Origin: JAYXXU01 sp049301135
Lineage (GTDB): Bacteria; Pseudomonadota; Gammaproteobacteria; Pseudomonadales; Moraxellaceae
Reading direction: 5' to 3'
NCBI GenBank assembly: GCA_049301135.1
Contig: JBAQKP010000044.1
Span: forward strand, 1 to 64,000
DNA length: 64,000 bases
Numbering within the stretch: position 1 is the first letter of the stretch; each line of letters opens with the position of its first letter. Of the stretch, positions 39,912-53,236 are shown piece after piece. A model generated the notes under the pieces. That model did no database searches and was not told the origin of the DNA. It saw only the letters and a program-made list of their open reading frames with translations. The position numbers and the translations under genes were made by a program.

Positions 39912-40394
39912 ATGACTGATTTTATCAATCCAAACGAAGATACCCGTATTGCGCAGGGTTCGCGGGTGTCGCTGCATTTTTCGGTCGCATTGGAAAATGG
40001 CCTTGAAATCGACAACACGCGCAGCCGCACTGAGCCGGTGGAATTAACCATTGGCGATGGTAACTTGCTGGAAGGCTTCGAAAAAGCTCTACTCGGTCTA
40101 CGGGCGGGCGACCGTCGTACCGTGCATTTGCCGCCGGAAGATGCATTTGGGCAGTGGAACGCGGACAACGTACAGACCTTTGATACGGTGAAGTTTGGTG
40201 AGCGTCCGGTGCTTGATCAGGTAATTGAGTTTGAGGACAAAGCCAAGACCACGCTGGCTGGTGTGGTCAAGTCAGTCAACGACGACGTGACTGAGGTGGA
40301 TTTTAATCATCCTCTGGCCGGTCGTAACGTGGTGTTCGAGGTCGAAATCGCTCGGGTCACGCCTGCGGGGCAGAGTGGTTTAAAGTTGTTGTAA
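39912..40394 (+). CDS. fkpB: FKBP-type peptidyl-prolyl isomerase (SlyD/FkpB class)
   Basis: The 160-residue protein has the split FKBP domain with an IF insert (VSLHFSVALENGLEIDNT to GNLLEGFEKALLGLRAGD, then the insert and FNHPLAGRNVVFEVEI). It lacks the His/Cys tail of SlyD, as FkpB does. It likely acts as a cytoplasmic folding helper. Placement after lspA agrees. The start at 39912 has AGGA upstream. Confidence 0.92.
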   Translation: MTDFINPNEDTRIAQGSRVSLHFSVALENGLEIDNTRSRTEPVELTIGDGNLLEGFEKALLGLRAGDRRTVHLPPEDAFGQWNADNVQTFDTVKFGERPVLDQVIEFEDKAKTTLAGVVKSVNDDVTEVDFNHPLAGRNVVFEVEIARVTPAGQSGLKLL

Positions 40395-40501
40395 CGATTG
40401 TTGTAAAAAACTATCTGACTGTGTGGCCTGTGGTTGCACAGTTGATCAGTCAACAAGATTTTGGTAGGTCTATTTCTAGTCGTACCCAAGAGATGAAAAG
40501 C

Positions 40502-40729
40502 ATGAATATCTTTAAATATCAAAACCCTGTGCTATCAGCAGGTATTGCGATCTCATGTTTTTTAGCACCCATAGTGTCCATTGATTATAGAAAATCGCAA
40601 AATATGTCCTTTTTAGATGAAGGATTGTTTACCTTGTTATTAGCCGCGATATTTTTTTCCGTCTGGCTTTTGGCTTATTACATTTTCAGGAAGGTGCGTA
40701 CAGTTTTACGGGGTCGTGCCCAGAAGTGA
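40502..40729 (+). CDS. Small two-helix membrane protein of unknown function
   Basis: The 75-residue product has two hydrophobic segments (PVLSAGIAISCFLAPIVS and LFTLLLAAIFFSVWLLAYYI) and a basic C-terminus (RKVRTVLRGRAQK), suggesting both ends in the cytoplasm. An ATG at 40493 is an alternative start. I do not recognise the family. It stands alone between fkpB and lptB and is AT-richer than both. Confidence 0.5.
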   Translation: MNIFKYQNPVLSAGIAISCFLAPIVSIDYRKSQNMSFLDEGLFTLLLAAIFFSVWLLAYYIFRKVRTVLRGRAQK

Positions 40730-40738
40730 CTTGTAGCG

Positions 40739-40769
40739 CATATTCAACTCACCGTATGAGCCGAATATG
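40739..40769. other. Composite hairpin between convergent genes
   Basis: CATATTC pairs with GAATATG, and inside it CTCA pairs with TGAG, separated by symmetric AA/CC bulges. There is no T-run on either side, so it may be a weak terminator or a 3' stabilising structure for lptB or the small membrane gene. Confidence 0.4.
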
Positions 40770-40807
40770 GGTGTTAATGAGCTTGTTCAGTAGGCCGCGC
40801 CTGAGCT

Positions 40808-41551
40808 TCAAACCTTAAAATCATCCCCCAAATACACTTGGCGAACCAAATCATTCGCCAAGATCTCTGCTGCACTGCCTTCGGCAATCACAGAGCCTTC
40901 GCTGACGATATAAGCCTTTTCGCAGATCGCCAACGTTTCGCGTACGTTATGATCGGTGATTAAAATCCCAATCCCACGTGCACTCAGGCGTTCAATAATA
41001 TTTTTAATATCACCGACTGAGATTGGATCAACTCCCGCAAAGGGTTCATCGAGTAGCATAAACTTTGGTTCAGCCGCCAATGCCCGCGCAATCTCTGCAC
41101 GTCGCCGTTCGCCACCAGAAACACTCATACCCAGAGAATTGCGAATATGGGTAATGCTAAACTCTTCGAGTAGCTCCTCAAGTCGTGCTTGTTGTTGTTG
41201 TTTATTCAGATCTTTGCGGGTTTGTAGCACGGCTAAAATATTATCAGCGATGCTGAGTTTGCGAAAAATCGAGGCTTCTTGCGGCAAATAGCCCAAGCCA
41301 TGTCTGGCACGTTGGTGCATGGCCAGATCAGATAAATCTTTGCCATCTAATAAAATACACCCGCGATCCATCCGTACCAAACCGACCAGCATGTAAAAAC
41401 TGGTGGTTTTGCCCGCACCGTTAGGCCCAAGTAAACCGACGATCTGACCGCTGTGCAGTTTAAACGACACGTCTTTCACCACCAATCGCTTGTTGTAGCT
41501 CTTGGCCAAATGCCGAATTTCCAGATATTGGACGACAGGGACGGCGGTCAT
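40808..41551 (-). CDS. lptB: LPS export ABC transporter ATPase
   Basis: The 247-residue ATPase powers LptFG. Motifs: Walker [10 protein letters not shown] (about 39-47), signature [15 protein letters not shown], Walker [14 protein letters not shown] and switch His in ITDHNVRE. The ATG at 41551 lies 9 bases after the lptA stop; an in-frame TTG at 41563 overlaps lptA and is less likely. It ends the kdsD-kdsC-lptC-lptA-lptB cluster. Confidence 0.95.
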   Translation of the reverse strand: MTAVPVVQYLEIRHLAKSYNKRLVVKDVSFKLHSGQIVGLLGPNGAGKTTSFYMLVGLVRMDRGCILLDGKDLSDLAMHQRARHGLGYLPQEASIFRKLSIADNILAVLQTRKDLNKQQQQARLEELLEEFSITHIRNSLGMSVSGGERRRAEIARALAAEPKFMLLDEPFAGVDPISVGDIKNIIERLSARGIGILITDHNVRETLAICEKAYIVSEGSVIAEGSAAEILANDLVRQVYLGDDFKV

Positions 41552-41559
41552 GGGCACAC

Positions 41560-42099
41560 TCAACGGCTTTTGGCGGGGGTGACGACTGGGTTTTGATTCG
41601 GTGGAATCACGATTTTAACTCGATTTTGGGTGTTGCCAAGTGCTTCGACATCGCCTTCGGTGATGCTGTAGCGGATCGAGTTACCACTAAAGCGTGCACC
41701 ATCTTGGGTTAGCAAGGCATTGCCGGTTAAGGTAACGATACCCGCTTGAGCGTCGTATACCACACTCTGGCCTTCACCGCGTGCGATGCCTTTATCATCG
41801 CTGATTTGCTGCTGAAAACGTGCCGGACGACCTTTAGCAGTCGCATCTTTGATGCTGCGGTCAGCGGTCAGATTGACCACGATGCTGTCGGCTTCGATGC
41901 GCACACTGCCTTGGGTAATCAGGACGTTGCCAGTATAAGTGGTAATACCGCTACGCTCGTTATACGTGGCTCGATCCGCCTCTAGGCTAACCGGTTGGTT
42001 TTGGTCGCTGGGTAGGGCGTATGCGACGGTCAGTGGCATGCTGACACAGCAGAGTAGGACTAAGCGGGACAGTCGGTTAAGGACGTGAAGCAGGGGCAT
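41560..42099 (-). CDS. lptA: LPS transport periplasmic bridge protein
   Basis: The 179-residue protein has a signal peptide ([16 protein letters not shown]) and the OstA-type beta-jellyroll ([20 protein letters not shown], then [18 protein letters not shown]). It carries LPS across the periplasm. The ATG at 42099 has GGAT about 9 bases before it and overlaps the lptC end by 23 bases. Starting from 42132 would spoil the signal peptide. Confidence 0.93.
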   Translation of the reverse strand: MPLLHVLNRLSRLVLLCCVSMPLTVAYALPSDQNQPVSLEADRATYNERSGITTYTGNVLITQGSVRIEADSIVVNLTADRSIKDATAKGRPARFQQQISDDKGIARGEGQSVVYDAQAGIVTLTGNALLTQDGARFSGNSIRYSITEGDVEALGNTQNRVKIVIPPNQNPVVTPAKSR

Positions 42100-42637
42100 A
42101 TTCGATCCGAATTCGGTTAAGTTGATAGTCACCTTGGCTGAGGTCTGCGCGTAAGCCTTGACTGTTGATCAGACCTTGTGAATTGATCACTTGTACGGGT
42201 TGATCGGTTTCGATCTGGCGAGTTTTAGGATAGCCGATCAGTTGTGAGGTGTTAAAGCGGGTTGCTTGCTGATTGGTGGGATTGATGTGGCTGATCTGTA
42301 CGCCACCGTTCAACAGGATTTTTTGATTTTGCTCTGACAGTTCAGCGTGGGCAGCCGTTAAAATCACCCGTTGTTGGCCATTTTGATACCAAATGCTGTC
42401 GATTTGATCCAGTTCAGTCCGGTTGGTTGCCCCAAAATGACGCAGTTCAGCCGCACGTGTAGTGGCTTGCAGTTGTCCTTGTGCATCGGTCTGTAACAGT
42501 TGAATGTCACGCGCTGAATAAGCAATCCCTTGACTGAGACTGGCATCAAGCTGCACCTGTTGGCCACTTTGCCAATAGTACCAGCCAGAATATGCCGCCA
42601 CCACAGCGGCAATCAGGTAGAGCAGACGAGTATCCAT
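42077..42637 (-). CDS. lptC: LPS export protein LptC
   Basis: The 186-residue bitopic protein has an N-terminal membrane anchor (LLYLIAAVVAAYSGWYYW) and a periplasmic jellyroll, with the typical DARYT-like elements degenerate here. It passes LPS from LptBFG to LptA. Sequence similarity in LptC is low in general; the position between kdsC and lptA strengthens the call. Confidence 0.9.
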   Translation of the reverse strand: MDTRLLYLIAAVVAAYSGWYYWQSGQQVQLDASLSQGIAYSARDIQLLQTDAQGQLQATTRAAELRHFGATNRTELDQIDSIWYQNGQQRVILTAAHAELSEQNQKILLNGGVQISHINPTNQQATRFNTSQLIGYPKTRQIETDQPVQVINSQGLINSQGLRADLSQGDYQLNRIRIEYAPASRP

Positions 42638-42695
42638 TGGTGGCCAAACGAACCTCGTTTAAAAGATGTGAAACAACCTGGCCGCCTGCGTCAGA

Positions 42696-43238
42696 TTATG
42701 CGCCGCGTACCGCCAAAAAACGTTCCAGCATCGTATCATATTGGCCTTTGGCGTGCAGAATCACATCACATAACTCACGCACCGCCCCGCGTCCACCACT
42801 GGCTTGTGTGACCAAATGCGCCCGTCGCCGAACTTCATGATGTGCGTTCGGTACAGTCACGGCTAGTCCTGCCATGGCGAGCGCACCGAGATCTGGCCAA
42901 TCGTCACCCATATATGCACAATCGGTTGGCAGGACATTCAGCTGGCGACAGGCTTCGGCCAATGCGATGCCTTTATCTTCACGGCCTTGCACCACCAGAT
43001 CAACACCCAGTGAATCCATACGTTGCTTGACGATATTGCTGGTGCGACCGGTGATGATGACGATCTTCACATCACACTCTTGTACCAGTTTCATGCCCAG
43101 ACCATCGCGCACGTCGAAGGCTTTAATTTCTTCACCACTATTGCCAAAAATCAATCGGCCATCGCTCAGGATGCCATCGACATCAAGTGCCAAGACTTGA
43201 ATGTGCCGCGCCCGTTCTAAAATTGCATATGAAGCCAT
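42696..43238 (-). CDS. kdsC: KDO-8-phosphate phosphatase
   Basis: The 180-residue HAD-family enzyme has the catalytic DxD in LALDVDGILSDG (about 17-28) and a late acidic motif YMGDDWPDL. It hydrolyses KDO-8-P to KDO for lipid A core synthesis. It starts at the base after the kdsD stop, with AGGAG 9 bases before the ATG, so the two are co-translated. Confidence 0.95.
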   Translation of the reverse strand: MASYAILERARHIQVLALDVDGILSDGRLIFGNSGEEIKAFDVRDGLGMKLVQECDVKIVIITGRTSNIVKQRMDSLGVDLVVQGREDKGIALAEACRQLNVLPTDCAYMGDDWPDLGALAMAGLAVTVPNAHHEVRRRAHLVTQASGGRGAVRELCDVILHAKGQYDTMLERFLAVRGA

Positions 43239-44225
43239 TTAGCCTACTCCTGCTTCTAAAATGTCATGCATATGAAGCGCACCCACAGGTTTATTGTCAT
43301 CATCAACGACAATTAGATTGTTGATGTACATTTCGTGCATGATTTTAAGTGCATCTGCTGCGAGCATATCAGTACTTAAGTCGATTTTGACAGGGTTTTT
43401 GGTCATAAAATCCGATACAGTGGCAGTAAGATCCGAGTGAGTGGCAAGATAGCGCCGGAGATCTCCATCCGTGAACACGCCAACCAAATACCCATCATCT
43501 GATACCACGGCGGTAATGCCGAGTCGCTTTGCCGTAATCTCTAGCAGCGTCTCTCTAATCGTACAGTGCCGTTGCACGCTGGGTAGCGCACTGTCTGTAT
43601 GCATGATTTGAGCGACACGAACCAACAAGCGTTTACCGAGTGAGCCAGCAGGATGTGACAGGGCAAAGTCATCTTTGGTAAAGCTGCGAGCATTCAGCAG
43701 AGCAACGGCTAGTGCATCACCGAGTGCTAATGTTGCGGTGGTACTGGACGTTGGGGCTAAGCCAAGCGGGCACGCTTCTCGCAGATTGCCGAGCGTCAAC
43801 GCGACGGTTGCTTGTTTAGGAAGTGCGCCTTTGGCATGTTGACTGATACTGATGAGTGGGATCGCATAATGCTGAACCACTGGAATCAACATCATGATTT
43901 CATCACTTTGTCCTGAGTTTGAAATGGCAATCAGTACATCACCACGCACCAGCATCCCGAGGTCGCCATGGGCAGCTTCACTGGGGTGCATAAAAAAAGA
44001 AGGTGTCCCTGTTGAAGCAAATGTTGCGGCGATTTTGCGGCCAATATGCCCAGATTTGCCCATACCGGTAATCACCACTCGACCTGTACATGCCAAAATT
44101 AACTCACAGGCCAGCTCAAACCGATGATCTAATTCGGCATATAATACGTCGAGTGCTTGGCGCTCAGTCTGAATGGTTTGGCGTGCGCTAGCAAGGTAAG
44201 TGGTGGTGGTAATAGGTTTCGTCAC
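43239..44225 (-). CDS. kdsD: D-arabinose-5-phosphate isomerase
   Basis: The 328-residue enzyme converts ribulose-5-P to arabinose-5-P, the first step to KDO. It has an N-terminal SIS domain (TGMGKSGHIGRKIAATFAST, about 53-72) and a tandem CBS pair at the C-terminus (IRETLLEITAKRLG to VVDDDNKPVGALHMHDIL). A GTG start with AGGA upstream is used. It is the first gene of the KDO/Lpt cluster. Confidence 0.95.
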   Translation of the reverse strand: MTKPITTTTYLASARQTIQTERQALDVLYAELDHRFELACELILACTGRVVITGMGKSGHIGRKIAATFASTGTPSFFMHPSEAAHGDLGMLVRGDVLIAISNSGQSDEIMMLIPVVQHYAIPLISISQHAKGALPKQATVALTLGNLREACPLGLAPTSSTTATLALGDALAVALLNARSFTKDDFALSHPAGSLGKRLLVRVAQIMHTDSALPSVQRHCTIRETLLEITAKRLGITAVVSDDGYLVGVFTDGDLRRYLATHSDLTATVSDFMTKNPVKIDLSTDMLAADALKIMHEMYINNLIVVDDDNKPVGALHMHDILEAGVG

Positions 44226-47087
<2,862 letters not shown>

Positions 47088-47106
47088 CGCCACACAGGTG
47101 CTGATT

Positions 47107-48522
47107 TTAGCTGGATCTGCGCCGGATAATCCGTGGAATGCCGAGGGTTTTGCGGCGTTCCCATAGGGTTTTGCGGCTGATGCCCAGTTGCTCCGCCAAT
47201 TGGGTTTCGTTGAGCTTGGGTTCGAGCTGGCGCACCAATTCAATAAACTGCTGCTGCAATAGGCTGCCATTGCTGGCAGGCATCGGTTCAGTGAGTAGCG
47301 GGATATCGTCATCAAACGCTAAGGCCGACAAGCCTGTTGCGGTCAGTTTTGCGGCGGGGGTCGCACTGCGGTGTGCCTGCGCAGGCAGCATCTCCGGTAG
47401 GCGAATCAAGCGGGTCGGAATCAGCCGGTCTTTGCACATGATCACTGCATATTCGAGCACGTTTTGTAGCTCACGAATATTACCCGGCCAATGGTGTTGT
47501 TTAAGACGATGCAGCGCATCAGCGCAAAGGCCGTCAATTTGTTTGGCGTGTCGGTGGCAAAGTTGCTGAATAATACTCTCAATTAACAGGCTGAGATCAT
47601 GCCCACGCGCGGACAGTGGCGGTAGATTGAGTGCCACCACGTTCAATCGAAAAAACAAATCCGCCCGAAACTGCCCATCGTTGACCATCTGTTCGAGGTT
47701 ACGATGCGTTGCGGCGATCAGTCGAATATCGACTTTGCGGGTTTCGTGGGTGCCGAGTCTGCGAATCTCACGTTCTTGTAGTAGACGCAGTAAGCGTGCT
47801 TGCGCATCCAACGGCAGTTCGCCGATTTCGTCCAAAAACAGCGTGCTTTGATCAGCGGCTTCGACTAAGCCTTTACGGCTGCTGTTCGCGCCGGTAAACG
47901 CGCCTTTTTCATGCCCAAATAACTCATCTTCCATCAGACTATCGGGAATCGAGGCGCAATTGACCGCAATCATCGGAAACTTGGCGCGTGGGCTGAGTTG
48001 GTGCAGGGCGCGGGCGACCAGTTCCTTGCCAGTACCCGATTCGCCTTGGATCAACACGGTGGTGGCCAACGGCGCAACGGTGCGGATCTCATCGTAGAGC
48101 TTTAGCATGGCTGGACTTTCACCAATCATGCCGAGTGTGTGTACGGGTATCTGTGGGTTACGGCTGAGCGGTGCGCGTTTTAAAGTGCTATCAATCGCGA
48201 CTAATAGCTCTTGATGGTCAAATGGTTTAATCAAATAATGCACGGCACCCGCCCGCATCGCCGCAACCGCATCCCGCGTATCGCTGTAGCTGGTCATGAT
48301 CAATACGGGGGTTGGACGCGCCAATTCAATCAGGCTGGTTCCTGCTGCACCGGGTAAGCGTACATCACTGATGATCAGATCAAATTGTGATAAGTCATGT
48401 TGGCACGCGCTATCGACACAGGCCGCTTCACTGACACGATGGCCGTGCCGCTCCAACATTCGGCGTAAGTTTTGCCGAATCAGCGCCTCATCTTCAACGA
48501 TCAGCAGTGCCGCACTCATCAC
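47107..48522 (-). CDS. cbrB: NtrC-family response regulator CbrB
   Basis: The 471-residue protein has a receiver (Asp in [13 protein letters not shown], about 53), a sigma-54 AAA+ domain with GESGTGKE (about 159-166) and GAFTGA, and a Fis-type helix-turn-helix ([20 protein letters not shown]). In Pseudomonas CbrB activates carbon and nitrogen source use with sigma-54. It overlaps cbrA by 4 bases. The CbrB name rests on its partner's domain layout. Confidence 0.88.
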   Translation of the reverse strand: MMSAALLIVEDEALIRQNLRRMLERHGHRVSEAACVDSACQHDLSQFDLIISDVRLPGAAGTSLIELARPTPVLIMTSYSDTRDAVAAMRAGAVHYLIKPFDHQELLVAIDSTLKRAPLSRNPQIPVHTLGMIGESPAMLKLYDEIRTVAPLATTVLIQGESGTGKELVARALHQLSPRAKFPMIAVNCASIPDSLMEDELFGHEKGAFTGANSSRKGLVEAADQSTLFLDEIGELPLDAQARLLRLLQEREIRRLGTHETRKVDIRLIAATHRNLEQMVNDGQFRADLFFRLNVVALNLPPLSARGHDLSLLIESIIQQLCHRHAKQIDGLCADALHRLKQHHWPGNIRELQNVLEYAVIMCKDRLIPTRLIRLPEMLPAQAHRSATPAAKLTATGLSALAFDDDIPLLTEPMPASNGSLLQQQFIELVRQLEPKLNETQLAEQLGISRKTLWERRKTLGIPRIIRRRSS

Positions 48523-51491
48523 AACTCCTCTGCTGCATAGATCGCGGGTAGCGTGATTTGTACAATCACGCCGCGGCCTTGGTCATAATCGGTTTTGTCG
48601 ATTAATTGGATACGGCCGCCATGACTGCCAATGATACCCTGAACCAACGACAAACCAAGCCCTGTGCCTTGTCCATACTGCTTTGTGGTGACAAACGGTT
48701 CAAATAGCTTACCGCGTAGCTCATTGTTCGGCAGTCCACTGCCATCATCTTCGATTTCGATGTGAATATGTTGGTTATTTTGGTGCGCGCTGATGTGGAT
48801 TCGGATGCTGTCGGGTGCAGGCTGTTGCAGGCTGGCATCAATCGCATTGCCAAATAAATTAATAAACACCTGATGCAGTTGTGGCCCATAACCCGCAACC
48901 TGTAGTTCTGGCTCAATCGCATTAATAAACCGAATCGGTTTGCGTTGTCCCATACGGGTCAGGCTGATCGACTCCTCGACCAATGCACGGAGTCCCAGCC
49001 GCTGTTGCTGCGCTTGATCCAGCCGGTCGGTGCGGGCATAGCCGACCAATGCGTTGACGATGCTGCGAATCCGTTGGGTTTGTTCGAGGATTTTTTGGCT
49101 GGTATCTTGGATCTCAGGGTCGTCAAAGTCTGCTTCCAGATTCTGGGCGAGACCCGCAATCCCCGTGACTGGATTGCCGATTTCGTGCGCCACCCCTGCC
49201 ACCAGACGGCCAATCGCGGCCAGTCGATCTTGGTGGGTCAGTTGTTTTTCCAGTTCGGCGATTTTGGTGACATCCTCAATCACCAGCACTTGATTTTGGT
49301 CATCTGGTTCGCCGACTGTCGCGCGTTGTAGATTGACCAAATAATGCCGCTCATCATGTTGCACCGCGAGCCGATAGGTTTGCTGTTGTGTGTCCAACAT
49401 AAACTGCATCAGCACGCTGCCCCAGACATTTGGGATGTCGCCCAGCCGCCAGCCGACCACCTCATCACCAAAATCAGTCAACTCCGCCATCATGCGATTC
49501 CAACTCATGATGGTAAATTGCGCATTCACCGAGCATACCCCAATCGGCAGTTCGTGCAGCATTTGCCGGTGAAAACGCCGTAACGCATCGAGTTCGGCTG
49601 CTGTACCGGAGAGCAGGCTGTTTTGTTGCTCGTCATCGAGGCGTTGTTCGAGCGCATGGCGTACCGCAATCGGCGGCAGATCCAGTCGTGCATGATAGGG
49701 CAGCGCCCGATCCAACAAATCTTGTGATACCGCAGGGCCGAGTAGCGCGGATAAATTGAAATTTAAGCGTTCACGCAGCCGTGTCAGTTGGCTAGGACGT
49801 TGTTCATCCCAACTGAGATTCAGATCTTGCAAGGCGTGTTGTAGTTGTTGTGCCGCGATGGCTGCACCCAGTGGCTTACTCAGCGCGGTCTCGATATCCT
49901 CGACACACACGGCTCGAATATCCCAGCGTTGTACCCGCAACATCGGCTCAGGATCATACACTGCGCATTCCAAGGCACGCACCTGCTCCGCTGTGGTTTG
50001 TTGAGTCAGCATCGACCCGATTATCAAGCCAAACGACGACAGCCCCAACGTGACAATACTCATCTCGATCTGAGGCAGCACCGGAGACTGGCCATACAGC
50101 AATGCTAACAGTGACCAGTCCAGTTGCAGCGGTTGATAAACCGCCAACTGTAACAACGACCAACTGGCGATCCCCAACACTAAGCTGAGCAAACAACCGA
50201 TATCATTGGCACGCGGCCAAAACAACACCCCAATCAGCGCGGGCAGTAACACCAAAAAACCACTCAGCGCACTAATCGCAATCGGCACGATGGCAGAATC
50301 GCGCAACAACACAAACAGCGAACAGGCCAACGCAGCGAGTAAGCCGAGTAGCCAAAATTTGCGTTCACGCACATAGCTTTCGAGGGTGTTTTGCCGCTGA
50401 TTGGGCTGATAAAATTCACTGATAAAATGATTAAACGCCATGCTAGACAACGCCAGCAAGCCAATCATCAAGCTACTACACAGCGCCGATAAAATCGCAA
50501 TATAAAACAACAGCGACAACCATGGCCGCTCCAGTGCCAGCACCACGTTTTGTAGCATCTGTTCCGGCTGTGCGGTCAAACCTAGCTTAATCGCTGCCCA
50601 CATTAGAATCGGCACAATCACCGCCAATGGCAACAAATACAGCGATACCCCCCAGCTCATTTTTTTCATTTCATCGGGGCGATTATTCTCCACAAAAATA
50701 GACTGATACATATGCGGCATCAAAATCGCAAAGAACGAAAATAAAAACACCGCCAATTGCCACGAGCCAGAATTCATCGGCTCAAATAAGCGCTGCACAT
50801 CAGCAGGATGTTGGGTCAGCCAAGCGGATAAATCCGCCCAGCCATCAAACACCCAGAGCAGGCAGGCCAGCGCCAAAATGATTAAAAACCCCATTTTAAG
50901 CAGCGATTGCAGCGCAATCACCAACATCAACGGCTTGTTGTTACGGTATTCGGTATTGGTGACCAAGCGCTGCACATACAATAAGAATAAAATTAACACA
51001 ACGTAAACGGTCAGCGTGTGATGCAGTTTTCCGCCAAATGCGCACACCACATGATCCAGTACCAAGATTTGCATGGCAAAATAAATCAGAGTGATCACCA
51101 GTAAAAAACTGGTCGATAATTGCCCGACGAGGCGATTTTTATAGCGAAAGGCCAATAAATCGGGGACAGAAATCAATTGGTAATTTTTAACCAACCGCAA
51201 GATCGGCTCAAGCAGCACGGGCGCACACAAAAACAACGCTGAGATGCCGATCAGATAGGCCAGATAGTTAAAGCCTTCCAGATAAGCCGCACCGGGTAAG
51301 ATATAAATGCCCCAAGCCGCTAAAGCAACCCCAACCGCCAGCGTATGTAAGCCAGAGTGGTGCATCAGTCTGTGCAGGAATTTACCGCGTGCGACAGCGC
51401 GTACCAGCAGCATCAGCAACACAAAATACAGCACACTGAGCGGCACCAGCCAGTGCTTAATCAGCAACAGATCCGACCAGTGTTCAGCCAT
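48519..51491 (-). CDS. cbrA: CbrA-type sensor kinase with sodium/solute-symporter domain
   Basis: The 990-residue protein joins an SSS-type transporter domain of about 13 helices (residues 10-510) to a PAS-type domain (about 640-755) and a histidine kinase (H-box [17 protein letters not shown] at about 785; [18 protein letters not shown] near the end). CbrA of Pseudomonas can bind or carry histidine; the ligand here is not known. The ATG at 51491 lies inside the end of the small CbrX-like gene. Confidence 0.9.
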   Translation of the reverse strand: MAEHWSDLLLIKHWLVPLSVLYFVLLMLLVRAVARGKFLHRLMHHSGLHTLAVGVALAAWGIYILPGAAYLEGFNYLAYLIGISALFLCAPVLLEPILRLVKNYQLISVPDLLAFRYKNRLVGQLSTSFLLVITLIYFAMQILVLDHVVCAFGGKLHHTLTVYVVLILFLLYVQRLVTNTEYRNNKPLMLVIALQSLLKMGFLIILALACLLWVFDGWADLSAWLTQHPADVQRLFEPMNSGSWQLAVFLFSFFAILMPHMYQSIFVENNRPDEMKKMSWGVSLYLLPLAVIVPILMWAAIKLGLTAQPEQMLQNVVLALERPWLSLLFYIAILSALCSSLMIGLLALSSMAFNHFISEFYQPNQRQNTLESYVRERKFWLLGLLAALACSLFVLLRDSAIVPIAISALSGFLVLLPALIGVLFWPRANDIGCLLSLVLGIASWSLLQLAVYQPLQLDWSLLALLYGQSPVLPQIEMSIVTLGLSSFGLIIGSMLTQQTTAEQVRALECAVYDPEPMLRVQRWDIRAVCVEDIETALSKPLGAAIAAQQLQHALQDLNLSWDEQRPSQLTRLRERLNFNLSALLGPAVSQDLLDRALPYHARLDLPPIAVRHALEQRLDDEQQNSLLSGTAAELDALRRFHRQMLHELPIGVCSVNAQFTIMSWNRMMAELTDFGDEVVGWRLGDIPNVWGSVLMQFMLDTQQQTYRLAVQHDERHYLVNLQRATVGEPDDQNQVLVIEDVTKIAELEKQLTHQDRLAAIGRLVAGVAHEIGNPVTGIAGLAQNLEADFDDPEIQDTSQKILEQTQRIRSIVNALVGYARTDRLDQAQQQRLGLRALVEESISLTRMGQRKPIRFINAIEPELQVAGYGPQLHQVFINLFGNAIDASLQQPAPDSIRIHISAHQNNQHIHIEIEDDGSGLPNNELRGKLFEPFVTTKQYGQGTGLGLSLVQGIIGSHGGRIQLIDKTDYDQGRGVIVQITLPAIYAAEEL

Positions 51492-51660
51492 GAGAAGGGT
51501 GTTCCGCCCGCATGCTCCAAAAGCAACCGAGGATAATCAGCGCCCATAGGCCAGCGGGCATCAGCCAGCCGTGCGGCAGTCGCATCGCCAGTTGTGCCAC
51601 CAGTGGCGGCAGCATAAACACGCCGAACACCACCAAAAGAATCATTCGACTCACATACAT
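51484..51660 (-). CDS. CbrX-like small membrane protein
   Basis: The 58-residue product has two hydrophobic segments (MILLVVFGVFMLPPLVAQLA and LMPAGLWALIILGCFW). It overlaps the cbrA start by 8 bases, so cbrA translation is probably coupled to it, as described for cbrX-cbrA in Pseudomonas. The ATG at 51660 is chosen; the frame is open upstream into the gluQ end but adds non-hydrophobic residues. Confidence 0.7.
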   Translation of the reverse strand: MYVSRMILLVVFGVFMLPPLVAQLAMRLPHGWLMPAGLWALIILGCFWSMRAEHPSHG

Positions 51661-51698
51661 CTTGATCTGATTCCGTTCGCTGATCGGTTGCTGGTACG

Positions 51699-52577
51699 TT
51701 ACTGGTACACCCCATCCAATCTCACCTGTCGCTGCACGGTCGCCAACTGCCAATGCCGTACGCCATGCTGTAACTGCTGGGCGACTGATCCGGTTTGCGG
51801 GTCAGGCTGTCCCAACGCCAGCAGTGCCTGTCGAATCAACGCGCCCGCATGACGATAATCGAGGGCTTGGGCAAGGTTCTGCTTGGAGAGTTTTTGGCCA
51901 TTGGCATTCATCGCCAGTGGCAGATGTGCGTAGTCTAACCTCGCGACGTTTAAACAGCGTCCCAGCCAAATCTGTCGGGCAGTGTTGTCCAATAAATCAG
52001 CGCCACGCACCACCTCGGTCACGCCTTGCGCCGCATCATCGACCACCACCGCCAGTTGATAACTGATGATGCCATCTCGACGTTTTAACACAAAATCGCC
52101 GATGCTGTGCTGTAGGTGATCGGATTGCGAGCCTTGAATCAAATCTTTAAAAATAATCGGGAGGTCATCCACTTTGAGCCGAATCGCATTTCCCGTCGGC
52201 TCAAGTGCGGCAGCACGACAAGTGGCGGGATAGCGCGTTTGGCCGGAGAGTAATTTGCGGCTACAGGCGCAGGCATAAGTCAGGTCTTGTGCGGCCAGTT
52301 GGCTGAGTGCCTGCTCGTATAGATGGAGGCGATCTTGTTGACGCACGACGGGACGGTCAGGACATAATCCAAATGCATCGAGTGCATCTAGAATTTGTTG
52401 CTCGGCACCGGCTTGAATTCTTGGAATATCAGTATCTTCAATGCGTACCAGCCATTCGCCGCCGCGTGCTTTGACCTGACAATAACTGGCAATCGCCGTG
52501 ATCAGGGAGCCAAAATGCAAAGGGCCGGTTGGCGATGGCGCAAACCGACCCACAGGGCGTGCTGAAGCAGGATGCAT
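51699..52577 (-). CDS. gluQ: Glutamyl-Q tRNA(Asp) synthetase
   Basis: The 292-residue protein is a truncated GluRS-like enzyme lacking the anticodon domain; it glutamylates queuosine in tRNA-Asp. It has RFAPSPTGPLHFGSL (about 12-26), the four-cysteine zinc segment (YACACSRKLL to CRAAAL) and the KLSKQN loop. It begins 9 bases after dksA, the typical dksA-gluQ pairing. Confidence 0.94.
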   Translation of the reverse strand: MHPASARPVGRFAPSPTGPLHFGSLITAIASYCQVKARGGEWLVRIEDTDIPRIQAGAEQQILDALDAFGLCPDRPVVRQQDRLHLYEQALSQLAAQDLTYACACSRKLLSGQTRYPATCRAAALEPTGNAIRLKVDDLPIIFKDLIQGSQSDHLQHSIGDFVLKRRDGIISYQLAVVVDDAAQGVTEVVRGADLLDNTARQIWLGRCLNVARLDYAHLPLAMNANGQKLSKQNLAQALDYRHAGALIRQALLALGQPDPQTGSVAQQLQHGVRHWQLATVQRQVRLDGVYQ

Positions 52578-52586
52578 CTGCAAGCA

Positions 52587-53123
52587 CTAGCCGTGATTTT
52601 GCTTTTCTTTAATCTCTGCGAGTGTTTTGCAGTCGATACATTGGGTGGCGGTTGGACGTGCCTCGAGTCTGCGTAGACCGATTTCTACCCCACAGGTCTC
52701 GCAGTAGCCATAGTCACCGGTTTCAATCGCTTGCAAGGATTGTTCGATTTTGCGGATCAGCTTGCGTTCACGATCCCGCGTGCGCAGCTCAATCGCAAAT
52801 TCTTCTTCTTGGGTCGCCCGATCATTTACATCTGGCAATGCAGCGGATTCATCTTGCATGTAGCTCATGGTGCGATCGACTTCTTGCATCAGATCCGCTT
52901 TCCATGCGTGCAGAATTTTACTAAAGTGGTCAAACTGCGCGTCTGACATGTACTCTTCGCCTGCGCTCATTTGATAGGGCGCAATCCCGTACAAACTGTT
53001 ACTGACCGGAATCGCGATGGGCTTTGGCTCGGCGGCACTCGGCTTACGGCTACGCGTTTTGGTCGGTTTGGACAGGGGTTCTGCTGCGTCACTGGCTGAC
53101 GCATTCAGTTTTTCAACGGCCAT
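52587..53123 (-). CDS. dksA: RNA polymerase-binding regulator DksA
   Basis: The 178-residue protein has a coiled-coil region with the tip motif DVNDRATQEEEFA and a C4 zinc finger (CETC then CIDC with 17 residues between). It binds the RNA polymerase secondary channel and works with ppGpp. The N-terminal 40 residues are a polar, Lys/Pro-rich extension longer than in E. coli (151 residues), as in other Moraxellaceae. Confidence 0.95.
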   Translation of the reverse strand: MAVEKLNASASDAAEPLSKPTKTRSRKPSAAEPKPIAIPVSNSLYGIAPYQMSAGEEYMSDAQFDHFSKILHAWKADLMQEVDRTMSYMQDESAALPDVNDRATQEEEFAIELRTRDRERKLIRKIEQSLQAIETGDYGYCETCGVEIGLRRLEARPTATQCIDCKTLAEIKEKQNHG

Positions 53124-53236
53124 TTGGGCATCCTCATCAAAAACCGTCTATCTATACGCGCAAACAATACGTCGATGCAACCGTTTGTTGTTTTTGTTGG
53201 TCGGTTTTTCGCAATGCTGCCCCAGAATCGGCGTGC

